This document shows, piece after piece, positions 37,462 to 44,573 of a stretch of 64,000 bases of DNA. A program made the position numbers and the translations under genes. Source of the DNA: JACPNO01 sp963825405 (lineage in GTDB: Bacteria; Acidobacteriota; Terriglobia; Bryobacterales; Bryobacteraceae); NCBI GenBank assembly GCA_963825405.1, contig CAWGTB010000013.1, positions 1-64,000 on the forward strand. The letters run 5' to 3'. Within the stretch, counting starts at the first letter, position 1. Each line of letters begins with the position of its first letter. The notes beneath the pieces are model-generated. The model did no database searches and was not told the DNA's origin. It saw nothing but the letters and a program-made list of their open reading frames with translations.

Positions 37462-38004
37462 TTACACGCCGTCGAAAATCGTCGAAACGGGCGCGCTGAA
37501 TCCAGGCAGGAGCGCTGCGTCCTCGATCGCCTGATCGCCTTCCAGCTTCCGCGCGAAGCCCTTGGCGTCATACACCCAAACCACGCGCTGGCTGGGATAG
37601 ACTGTCCAGACAGCCTTGCCGCCGTGCGCCAGGTAGAGTTCAATCTTCTTTTCCAAATGCGCAGCGGATTCCGACGAAACAACCTCGATGGCGAGTTCGG
37701 GAGCGCCTTGGATCAGTCCCTCCGTGCCCGGTTTTAGGCGTGCCGCGAGTACGAAGCTAACGTCAGGAATGGGCGAATTGTGCGCGTCCAGGCGAAACGT
37801 GGTTTCGCTGAGTACCTTGCCAATGCGATGGCGGATCGCCCAGGCCACCAGGATTTCGATCAGGTTGGCCTTTACTATTTCGTGCGCGTACCCACCCCGG
37901 CCCATGGCGACGACTTCTCCCTCAATCAGCTCGATCCGCTGGCCTTCCGGCTCGGGCAGCTTGAGGAAATCCTCGACAGTCAGCGCTGTAGTGGTTGTAG
38001 CCAT
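37462..38004 (-). CDS. Uma2 family (DUF820) nuclease-fold protein
   Basis: A 180-residue protein with the Uma2 layout: LTVEDFLKLPEPEGQRIELIEGEVVAM, IPDVSFVLAAR, APELAIEVVSSESAAHLEKKIELYLAHGG and VWVYDAKGF. The conserved Asp, Glu-x-Val and Lys form the PD-(D/E)xK-like site expected for this family, whose function is not established. The ATG at 38004 starts MATTTTALTVEDF; an upstream GTG or ATG would give MAPRGRIKR. It converges with the esterase gene 9 bases away. Confidence 0.75.
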   Translation of the reverse strand: MATTTTALTVEDFLKLPEPEGQRIELIEGEVVAMGRGGYAHEIVKANLIEILVAWAIRHRIGKVLSETTFRLDAHNSPIPDVSFVLAARLKPGTEGLIQGAPELAIEVVSSESAAHLEKKIELYLAHGGKAVWTVYPSQRVVWVYDAKGFARKLEGDQAIEDAALLPGFSAPVSTIFDGV

Positions 38005-38034
38005 CCTCTTAATTCTACCGCGCGGAGCCACTCA

Positions 38035-38568
38035 CTAGAATTTATTGGCATTCCATTCGGGATGTTTCCATCCGTGCTGCATCTGCTCTGCGATTTGAAT
38101 TACTCGGCCAAACGCGATGCCGTTGAGTTGCTCCAGAGCGAGCGGATGGTCATTTGGCTGTAGCTCGATGTACGGCCTGGCACCGACTTCGCGCGTATGA
38201 GCATTGGTCCTCAGAATGGCCGTGTCCGGATAAATTTCGAGTCGGGATGAGAGCCAACCAAAGTATGGAGCTTCACTGACTCGCTCAGGGTTGCTCGCTA
38301 AACCCTGTTCACGCTCAAAGTTGGCCTTGCTAAGTGAAACCCACACTCCCCAGATGAAGGGTTCGTCGCTCCCGATAATCGGAAGTTCAAGGCAACCACG
38401 AACGAAGAAATCTCTGTTGTCGATTACGCAATAGTCCGCGTTCAGAAAACACCGCTGCGCGCGCTCTCCGTTAGGGACTGTGTACCAACTCCAGGGGGCT
38501 TCGTAGCCATAGCTGGTCGGCACGCCGTCGTGCGATTGCCCACAGGTAGAACAGACCCAGGAATCCAT
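38035..38568 (-). CDS. DUF2199 domain protein
   Basis: A 177-residue protein that begins with a CxxC pair in a short zinc-like ribbon (WVCSTCGQSHDGVP) and has the DUF2199 core FLNADYCVIDNRDFFVRGCLELPI and WGVWVSLSKANFE. DUF2199 proteins are widespread, small and of unknown function. The base composition is a little lower in GC than nearby genes. The start at 38568 gives the zinc ribbon at once, which is typical for the family. Confidence 0.78.
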   Translation of the reverse strand: MDSWVCSTCGQSHDGVPTSYGYEAPWSWYTVPNGERAQRCFLNADYCVIDNRDFFVRGCLELPIIGSDEPFIWGVWVSLSKANFEREQGLASNPERVSEAPYFGWLSSRLEIYPDTAILRTNAHTREVGARPYIELQPNDHPLALEQLNGIAFGRVIQIAEQMQHGWKHPEWNANKF

Positions 38569-38620
38569 CCTAGGTCAGTGTCGCATGAAACAAGGTGATT
38601 ACCCGACGGTTCTCGCTGCC

Positions 38621-39079
38621 CTAAAACGGCAAATCATCACCGCTCAGCCCCGCTTCTCCTTCCGGTATCCGCCGGTTGAAATAGATGTTGTCGTTCGGCC
38701 CCTTGGTCCGCTTGGTCACTTCCAGTTGGATGTTGCGCATCTGGTCCAGGTGCCGTGGCAGATCCGACAGCGATTGCAAGTCCAGGCCGCACACGTGAAG
38801 CTCCATCTTGAGGTATTTCAGCGTATTGTTGGTGATTACCCGGTTCTTCCACAGCAGCCGGTCGTCCATGGGCGGACCCACGATGCGCAGCGTCCACTGC
38901 ACCATCGGATTCCCCGATGCCTGCGTCTCCTTCAGCAGCACTTCCTGCACGATCACCCGGTATTTGCCATCGGGAACCGCCTGCGGGGTGCTCGATACAT
39001 CGATTTTCTCCCGCTGGAACTCGCTGTCGAAGCGCGACAGGTCGATCGCGCTCTCACTCTCATCAACAGATTGGCTCAT
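38621..39079 (-). CDS. Protein resembling DUF669/single-stranded DNA-binding proteins, with an SSB-like acidic tip
   Basis: A 152-residue protein. The core (30-140) has the alternating strands and GKYRVIVQEVLLKET, MVQWTLRIVGP and YFNRRIPEG segments seen in phage DUF669-type proteins. It ends GLSGDDLPF, matching the DDIPF tip by which SSB recruits partners. I infer an OB-fold-like ssDNA-binding protein, perhaps from a phage or plasmid. No other phage gene is nearby. The call rests on the tip and the overall pattern, not on a search. Confidence 0.5.
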   Translation of the reverse strand: MSQSVDESESAIDLSRFDSEFQREKIDVSSTPQAVPDGKYRVIVQEVLLKETQASGNPMVQWTLRIVGPPMDDRLLWKNRVITNNTLKYLKMELHVCGLDLQSLSDLPRHLDQMRNIQLEVTKRTKGPNDNIYFNRRIPEGEAGLSGDDLPF

Positions 39080-39128
39080 GTTGCTTGTAGTGGCGCGGGC
39101 GTCCCGGAACTCTCAGTTTTTCGATGAG

Positions 39129-39773
39129 CTAATGCTTGGGCGGCAGTTCGTCCTTCAAAATCGCTTCAATGGTACTCGATACTTCGGCGGCGGGGCGCGT
39201 GCCGTCAATCTCCCACAGATTGGCTTCCGGATAATAGTCGCGAATCATATCCAGCTCGCGGTGGTAGTCCTTAAGCCGCCGCTCGATGAGCTCCGGCGTA
39301 TCTTCCGGTCCATTGCGCTTCTGCAGCCGTTCGCGCACTACGCTGTCCGGAACTTCAAACTGGATCACGATGGGTGCCGGCCAGGCACGCTCCCGTATTA
39401 AAGCAGCAAGATGGTCCGCCTGATCTTTGGTCGCGGGATATCCGTCGAGCGCCACGCCCTTTTTCAAATCCATCGTGATGAGGCGGGCTCGCACCAGATC
39501 GTTGAGCGCGGGGTTGCTTTGCGGCGTGCCGGAATCGATTCCCGGCCGTTGATATTTAGCCAGCGCTTCCGGATTGTCGCGGATCAGGTCATCGGCGGCA
39601 ACGGTCGGAATATTGAATTTGCGCTGGAGAAATTCGGACTGCGTGGTTTTCCCGCTGCCCGTGGGGCCGATCAGCACGATGACAAACCGCTTGTCCTTGG
39701 GTGGATCGGCGGGTTGCGCCGCCAGCATGCCCAACAACCCAAATGCCAACAGGAAATCACGTCTACCGAGCAT
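39129..39773 (-). CDS. Exported adenylate-kinase-like nucleoside monophosphate kinase
   Basis: A 214-residue protein. Residues 1-20 (MLGRRDFLLAFGLLGMLAAQ) are a Tat-type signal: twin arginine, then a hydrophobic stretch. The rest is adenylate-kinase fold: P-loop LIGPTGSGKTTQSEFL, VAADDLIRDNPEALAKY and GVALDGYPATKDQADHL, the equivalent of the NMP-binding/GFPR region, and a truncated lid (RLQKRNGPEDTPELIERRL). The lid is short and lacks zinc cysteines. An exported NMP kinase is unusual, because ATP is scarce outside the cytoplasm. Confidence 0.75.
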   Translation of the reverse strand: MLGRRDFLLAFGLLGMLAAQPADPPKDKRFVIVLIGPTGSGKTTQSEFLQRKFNIPTVAADDLIRDNPEALAKYQRPGIDSGTPQSNPALNDLVRARLITMDLKKGVALDGYPATKDQADHLAALIRERAWPAPIVIQFEVPDSVVRERLQKRNGPEDTPELIERRLKDYHRELDMIRDYYPEANLWEIDGTRPAAEVSSTIEAILKDELPPKH

Positions 39774-39794
39774 GATTTTATTTTAGTTCGCGAA

Positions 39795-40316
39795 TCACTT
39801 GAGCGGGATGACCTTGTCCGGATCGACGCGCACCACCAGGTATCGGATGGACCCATCGATCGCGCTGAAGAAATGTCCCACACCGGCGGGAATCACGACC
39901 ACGTCGCCCGGCCCGACGTGCCGGCTCTGGCCGTTCTCCAATCCAGTGCCATCCACGCTCGGCCCGTTTAGCTCCGCGACAGACCGGTGGGTGGCCTCCC
40001 GGCGTTTGGGATTCACCATCGTTCCGCCGGTGACCAGCGTGCCCGAGCCTTCCATGATCGTGTAAACCTCCGTTACCTGATCGTGCTCGACCGCTGCCTG
40101 CACCGCCTTGGCAGAGCGATACACCACGCCTACGCAGACGTTGTACTTGCCCACGTCCACCACGCGAATCTGCTGATCGGAAACGCTGTTCTCCGGCGCA
40201 CGCTTCAGCGTAGCTTGCACATCGTCATGGGTCACATAGGTGACCGCGTCAGATTTGGTATTGGCGGCAGAGAGCGCGCCCAGAACAGCGAATAGAGTCA
40301 ACAGGAGCCTTTGCAT
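39795..40316 (-). CDS. Exported cupin-domain protein
   Basis: A 173-residue protein with a signal peptide (residues 1-17). The cupin core has VEHDQVTEVYTIMEGSGTLVTGG and PGDVVVIPAGVGHFFSAI, giving possible metal ligands His, Glu and His. Single-domain cupins bind small acids or act as isomerases or dioxygenases; no substrate can be named. It lies 21 bases from the exported adenylate-kinase-like gene on the same strand, so the two are likely cotranscribed, with a divergent peptide gene to the right. Confidence 0.78.
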   Translation of the reverse strand: MQRLLLTLFAVLGALSAANTKSDAVTYVTHDDVQATLKRAPENSVSDQQIRVVDVGKYNVCVGVVYRSAKAVQAAVEHDQVTEVYTIMEGSGTLVTGGTMVNPKRREATHRSVAELNGPSVDGTGLENGQSRHVGPGDVVVIPAGVGHFFSAIDGSIRYLVVRVDPDKVIPLK

Positions 40317-40480
40317 AGCCCCTCCTTTTCAGCCGCAGCATAACAGGATTCCTCGCGCCTATCCATTCCGCCCTGCCAACTATCCGTTCCGATAGCGGAA
40401 CCGGGCGCGAAACAGGTGGGCAGGTCGCGCGCAAATGGCGAAATCCATTCCACGCAACGAGTTGACCTCGGAAGCGTGAT

Positions 40481-40497
40481 TTGGCATGAGCCTTGCT
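40481..40497 (+). promoter_or_regulatory. Sigma-54 (-24/-12) promoter
   Basis: The sequence TGGCATGAGCCTTGCT at 40482-40497 matches the sigma-54 consensus TGGCACG-N4-TTGCW at all fixed positions but one. The invariant GG (40483-40484) and GC (40495-40496) are exactly 10 bases apart. Transcription would begin about 12 bases past the GC, near 40507-40508, leaving a 17-base leader before the ATG at 40525. Sigma-54 promoters need an enhancer-binding activator, whose sites are not recognisable here. Confidence 0.72.
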
Positions 40498-40524
40498 TTA
40501 ATCCATTGCGAAGGGAACAAAACA

Positions 40525-40593
40525 ATGAAAACCAAAACGAACGTAAAGGCTGGCATCAATCCTCAACCGCTGCCGCCGCATTCGCGCAACTAA
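40525..40593 (+). CDS. Small peptide 1 with the MKTKTNVKAG/NPQPLPP motif (22 aa)
   Basis: ATG to TAA encodes 22 residues: a basic start MKTKTNVKAG, then INPQPLPP and the tail HSRN. A Shine-Dalgarno-like AAGGGA precedes it (about 40510-40516), and a sigma-54 promoter ends 28 bases upstream. The same start and motif recur in peptide 2, with differences mostly at third codon positions, so selection acts on the peptide. No signal peptide or known modification enzyme is nearby. It could be a precursor peptide, signal or toxin; its function is unknown. Confidence 0.7.
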   Translation: MKTKTNVKAGINPQPLPPHSRN

Positions 40594-40641
40594 TCCGGTT
40601 GGACGCGATGAGTGGCAACAGGAGCAAGCGGATCGATGGAA

Positions 40642-40755
40642 AACGTCGCGAATACGGAGCAGGGAAATGGCAAACCCTGCTCCGCTCGCTTCGAGGCACA
40701 CGCCGGCGTTATCTTCGATTGCGCCTCAGGAACACCCGCTGCTCCAACGGTTTCG
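40642..40755. repeat. Repeat A, copy 1, with a 10-bp hairpin
   Basis: About 114 bases here match 41509-41622 over their length, with the best match in the first 70. The core is a hairpin: CGGAGCAGGG (40655-40664), loop AAATGGCAAA and CCCTGCTCCG (40675-40684). In copy 2 the pair C/G at stem position 6 has become T/A on both sides, a compensating change that keeps the stem. It lies between peptides 1 and 2, 61 bases after the first stop. Confidence 0.65.
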
Positions 40756-40805
40756 TGAAACGAAAAACCAGCCACTCGCACTATTTGAGCGGAGGAACAA
40801 GACAA

Positions 40806-40898
40806 ATGAAAACCAAAACGAACGTGAAGGCCGGCCTGAATCCGCAACCGCTACCGCCGCGGATCATCGGCCCGATTCGAATCTTTTTTGGGTTCTAA
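40806..40898 (+). CDS. Small peptide 2 with the MKTKTNVKAG/NPQPLPP motif (30 aa)
   Basis: ATG to TAA encodes 30 residues: MKTKTNVKAG, LNPQPLPP, then RIIGPIRIFFGF, a hydrophobic, aromatic tail unlike that of peptide 1. GGAGGAAC (about 40791-40798) is a strong ribosome-binding site with an 8-base gap. No separate sigma-54 promoter is visible, so it may be read from 40481. The first 18 codons differ from peptide 1 at six or more third positions but in only one amino acid (I to L). Confidence 0.7.
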   Translation: MKTKTNVKAGLNPQPLPPRIIGPIRIFFGF

Positions 40899-40916
40899 AA
40901 GCGCCAACGGTGTTAA

Positions 40917-40947
40917 CCGGAGTCGCGTGAAATTTCAGCGACTCCGG
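40917..40947 (+). terminator. Hairpin after peptide 2, possible terminator
   Basis: CCGGAGTCGC (40917-40926), an 11-base loop GTGAAATTTCA and GCGACTCCGG (40938-40947) form a perfect 10-bp stem 18 bases after the peptide 2 stop. There is no U-tract, so intrinsic termination is doubtful. The stem starts CCGGAG and ends CTCCGG around AAAT, like the hairpins in repeat A, which suggests the same family of elements. Confidence 0.45.
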
Positions 40948-40954
40948 ACATGCC

Positions 40955-41326
40955 TTAGCTGATCGATCCGCTATCCGAGCACAGCAGCGCATACCGCTCA
41001 TGTGACATGCTGTTCGTCGTGCCATCGTTTCTGACGCCTAAGTACTGGTCGGGGTCCGTTTTGGGTCGCTCAGTCTCGTATATTTCGCCCACGCATACAA
41101 GATGCTTGTTCCTCGAATTTGGAAAACTGACCCGAGGCAGCAAGGTTGGGCAATATCCTACCGGTGAGTACACGCTTTCGTCATTCGCTAGTTTTCCGGC
41201 ATGGACGCTCCGGAGTAACGGACGCGTGCTGGCGGCATCCACCGATCGACAGATGGTGAGAGACAGAGCCCTTCGGCGCTTACTAGGTCGCAGATTGAAC
41301 ACCATGGCGATCAATAAAGGGTTCAC
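40955..41326 (-). CDS. Hypothetical protein (up to 123 aa)
   Basis: The minus-strand ORF from 41326 (or a later start at 41305) ends at 40955. The N-terminal part is basic and poorly ordered. The last 70 residues look protein-like: SVYSPVGYCPTLLPRVSF, HLVCVGEIYETERPKTDP and GTTNSMSHERYALLCSD. I recognise no family. Plus-strand frames here are also open, and base composition is lower than in the flanking genes, so this may be the remnant of a transferred gene. Confidence 0.33.
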   Translation of the reverse strand: MNPLLIAMVFNLRPSKRRRALSLTICRSVDAASTRPLLRSVHAGKLANDESVYSPVGYCPTLLPRVSFPNSRNKHLVCVGEIYETERPKTDPDQYLGVRNDGTTNSMSHERYALLCSDSGSIS

Positions 41327-41508
41327 TGCGACACGTCTTGCATTTTCACTTGAACTAGTGCTTGAGACTCACACCATTGCCGTCGGGGTTCGCGGCAAAC
41401 CGCACTGGCTGTTTCGATCCTCGGACGAGGCTACCGGATGGTTAGTGATCGGCGGTCGCTACCCTCAACCTCGGTCGCAATCCGAGTGGAGAAGGCTGAT
41501 TTTCAGGA

Positions 41509-41622
41509 AGGTCGCGAATCCGGAGTAGGGAAATGGCAACCCTACTCCGTTCGCTTCGAGGCAGACAGGTGTTATCCGCGAATAAGACTCAGCTACACCC
41601 GCTGGTCCCGCCGCAGTTTCCG
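41509..41622. repeat. Repeat A, copy 2, with a 10-bp hairpin
   Basis: This copy has CGGAGTAGGG (41521-41530), loop AAATGGCAA and CCCTACTCCG (41540-41549), with the compensating T/A pair where copy 1 has C/G. Flanking bases match copy 1 on both sides (for example CGCTTCGAGGCA after the stem). It reaches into the last codons of the minus-strand nrdJ gene and lies about 40 bases past its stop, so its hairpin may also serve as the 3' end of the nrdJ transcript. Confidence 0.6.
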
Positions 41623-44423
41623 CACTTGTAGCAGCTGCCATTGCGCGTCATGATCGACCCGCACTCGCTGCACATCGGCGCATCTGCTACTGCTGCCGCT
41701 GAGAACGGCAGCGTCTGCTGCGGATCGGGTTCGGTAGGCCGCAGCGTCGGCGTCTCGCCGGCTTCATTCGTGAGCGCGTATTCCGCACCCAGGAACTTCG
41801 CCGCCATCCAGCGGAAAATGTAATCCGGGATGGACTTCGCGTACGGAATCTGCGGATTCCCGGTCCAGCCGCTGGGCTCGAAACGCACGTGGCTGAATTT
41901 GTCCACCAGGAATTTCAGCGGCACGCCGTATTGCAGGTTGTAGCTGATCGCGGTGGCGAAGCTGTCCATCAGGCCCGAAATGGTCGAGCCCTCTTTGGAC
42001 ATCGCGATGAAAACTTCTCCGGGCGAGCCGTCTTCGTACATGCCTACCGTGATGTAGCCCTCGTGGCCGCCGATGGCAAACTTGTGCGTGATCGAGTGGC
42101 GCTCATCGGGCAGCTTGCGGCGGATCGGGCGGTAGACCACCTTCTCGGTGATTTGCGCAGCAGCGCGCGGCGGCGGTCTTCTTGGCCGAGCCCGAGCCGG
42201 AGCTCAACGGCTGCACCTTCTTGGAATTGTCGCGATAAATCGCCACGGCCTTCAGGCCCAGACGCCAGCTCTCCGTGTAAGCCTTCATGACATCTTCCAC
42301 CGTGCACTCTTCCGGCATGTTGATGGTTTTCGAAATCGCGCCGGAAATAAAAGGCTGCACTGCGGCCATCATCCGCAGATGCCCCATGTAATGGATAGAA
42401 CGCATGCCGTTCTGCGGGCGGAAGCTGCAATCGAAAACCGGCAGGTGCTCGGGCTTCAGGTGCGGCGCGCCTTCGATGGTGCCGGTGGAATCGATGTGGC
42501 TGACGATGCTCTCCACCTGCTCCGCTGTGTAGCCGAGCTTGATGAGCGCCGCGGCACGGTGTTGTTCACGATCTTGATCACGCCGCCGCCGACCAGCTTC
42601 TTGTACTTCACCAGCGCAAGGTCGGGCTCGATGCCGGTCGTGTCGCAATCCATCATGAAGCCGATGGTGCCGGTGGGCGCGATCACGGTCACTTGCCCGT
42701 TGCGGTAGCCGGCTTTACGGCCCAGGTCGTAGGCGTCTTCCCAGCAGCGTCTTGGCGCCGTCGCAGAGATCGGTCGGAATATTGCTGCGCTTGATGTGAT
42801 GCACCGAATCGCGATGCATGCGGATCACTTCGAGGAACGGCTCTTCGTTCTTCGGATAGCCCGGCGAACGGACCCACCGATTCCGCAATGCGCGCGCTGG
42901 TCAGATACGCCTGCCCGCACATCACGGCGGTGATAGCGCCGGCGTAGTCGCGGCCCTGATCGCTGTCATAGGGAATGCCGAACGACATCAGCAGCGCGCC
43001 CAGATTGGCGAAGCCGAGGCCGAGCGGCCGGTAGTCGTGCGAATTCTGGGCGATCTTTTCGGTCGGATAGCTGGCGTTATCGACGATGATTTCCTGCGCC
43101 ATGATCATGGTGTCGACGCGCATGGCGGAAGCGCGTCCACGTCGAACTGCCCGCCCGGTCCGACGAACTTCATCAGGTTCAGCGACGACAGGTTGCAGGC
43201 CGAATCGTCCAGGAACATGTACTCCGAGCACGGATTCGACGCATTGATGCGCGACGTGTTCTTGCACGGATGCCAGCGATTCACGGTGGTATCGAACTGC
43301 ATGCCGGGATCGCCGCACTGATGCGTGGCTTCGGCGATTTCGCGCATCAGGTCGCGCGCCTTGAGCCGCTTCACCGGCTCGCCGTTGACGACGGACTTCG
43401 TCCACCAGTCCCGATCGTCGACCACAGCCTGCATGAATTCGTCGGTGGCGCGCACGGAATTGTTGGCGTTCTGGAAGAAGATCGAGCTGTAGGCGTCGCC
43501 GTCGAGCGAGGAATCGTAACCGGCTTCGATCAGCGTGTGGGCCTTCTTTTCCTCTTTCGCCTTGCACCAGATGAACGCTCTCGATGTCGGGATGATCCAC
43601 ATTGAGGATCACCATCTTGGCGGCGCGGCGCGTCTTGCCGCCGGACTTGATCACGCCGGCGAACGCGTCGAAGCCCTTCATGAACGAAAGCGGTCCCGAA
43701 GCCCGGCCGCCGCCCGAGAGAATGCCATTCTCTTCGCGCAGCGCTGGAAAGATTGGTGCCCGTGCCCGATCCCCACTTGAACAGCATGCCTTCGGTCTTG
43801 GCCAGGTCGAGAATCGATTCCAGCGAATCCTTCACCGACACGATGAAGCAGGCCGAGCACTGCGGCCGTGCTCGATCGGCCAGGCGCGACACTTTCTCGC
43901 GTGTTCTCGATCGTAAAATCCAGCCGTAGCCGCGCGCTTCGTGCACGCCGACGTTGAACCAGACGGGCGAGTTGAAGCAGGCTTTCTGCGTGAGCATCAG
44001 GTGCGCCAGCTCGTCGCGGAAATTTTCGGCGTCCTGCGGCGTGGCGAAGTAGCGGCCCTGCTTGCCCCAGTCGGCGATGGTGTCGACGACGCGATGCACC
44101 AGTTGGCCGACGCTGGTCTCGCGCTCCGGCGTGCCCAGCTTGCCGTGAAAATATTTGCTGGCGACGATATTGGTGGCGGTCTGCGACCAGTCCGCCGGAA
44201 CTTCGATATCGCGCTGCTCGAAGATGACCTCGCCCTTATCGTTGCCGATCGAGGCCGTGCGGGTCTCCCATGCTACTTCGTCGTAGGGGGTCTTGCCTTC
44301 GGCAAGCTTAGCTGTAAAATAGCGGGCGAATGACACGCCTTTGCGCGGCAGCTTCCTGCTCTTTATCTTTTGTTCCTTCAATTCTTCTATTTTCGCACTC
44401 AAACCAACTGCTGGCTGCGCCAT
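41589..44423 (-). CDS. nrdJ: Adenosylcobalamin-dependent (class II) ribonucleotide reductase, about nine frameshifts
   Basis: The joined frames give about 940 residues of a B12-dependent reductase that makes deoxyribonucleotides. Its features are CFNSPVWFNVGVHE with an active-site cysteine, QCSACFIVSV, GTGTNLSS, KMVILNVDHPDIE, NPCSEYMFLDDSACNLSSLNL with the radical cysteine region, GTIGFMMDCDTTGIEPD, and a C-terminal zinc-like tail ending CGNCGGTSGCS. Shifts occur near 43912, 43745, 43578, 43130, 42875, 42735, 42562 and 42165, without loss of protein. It needs cobalamin, consistent with the CobA gene in this window. No other ribonucleotide reductase is visible here. Confidence 0.9.
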
Positions 44424-44461
44424 CCTTCGTCTCCTGCGCTTGTAGCGCAGTTGGAATGATG

Positions 44462-44507
44462 CCCCAATATATAGTATTGTGTCAACTTTTATATCTATAT
44501 ACGGTGC
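44462..44507. promoter_or_regulatory. Two NrdR-box-like sites upstream of nrdJ
   Basis: 44462-44477 (CCCCAATATATAGTAT) matches 13 of 16 positions of the NrdR-box consensus ACACWATATATWGTGT. A weaker site (10 of 16) lies at 44492-44507, about 30 bases away, close to three helical turns as NrdR pairs require. Both lie between nrdJ (starting 44423, minus strand) and the divergent peptidase. NrdR represses ribonucleotide reductase genes in many bacteria. A minus-strand TTGACA overlaps the region, but no good -10 fits it. Confidence 0.55.
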
Positions 44508-44573
44508 TATGAGTTACGGATAGGCGCTGTTCCAGTTGCGAAGGCCTTACTGCTGTACTACAGTGGGGTCGCT

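Noticed and set aside
40636..40758. A third small gene between peptides 1 and 2 (40 codons)
   Set aside because: It is open mainly because it spans the repeat A hairpin; the second copy of the repeat does not keep the frame.
41007..41528. Plus-strand ORF between the peptide genes and nrdJ
   Set aside because: It has no ribosome-binding site, its end lies in the repeat hairpin, and its translation looks less protein-like than the minus-strand frame.
41589..44423. An intein splitting nrdJ
   Set aside because: Reductase genes often carry inteins, but here the protein continues directly across each break with no inserted sequence or splicing motif.
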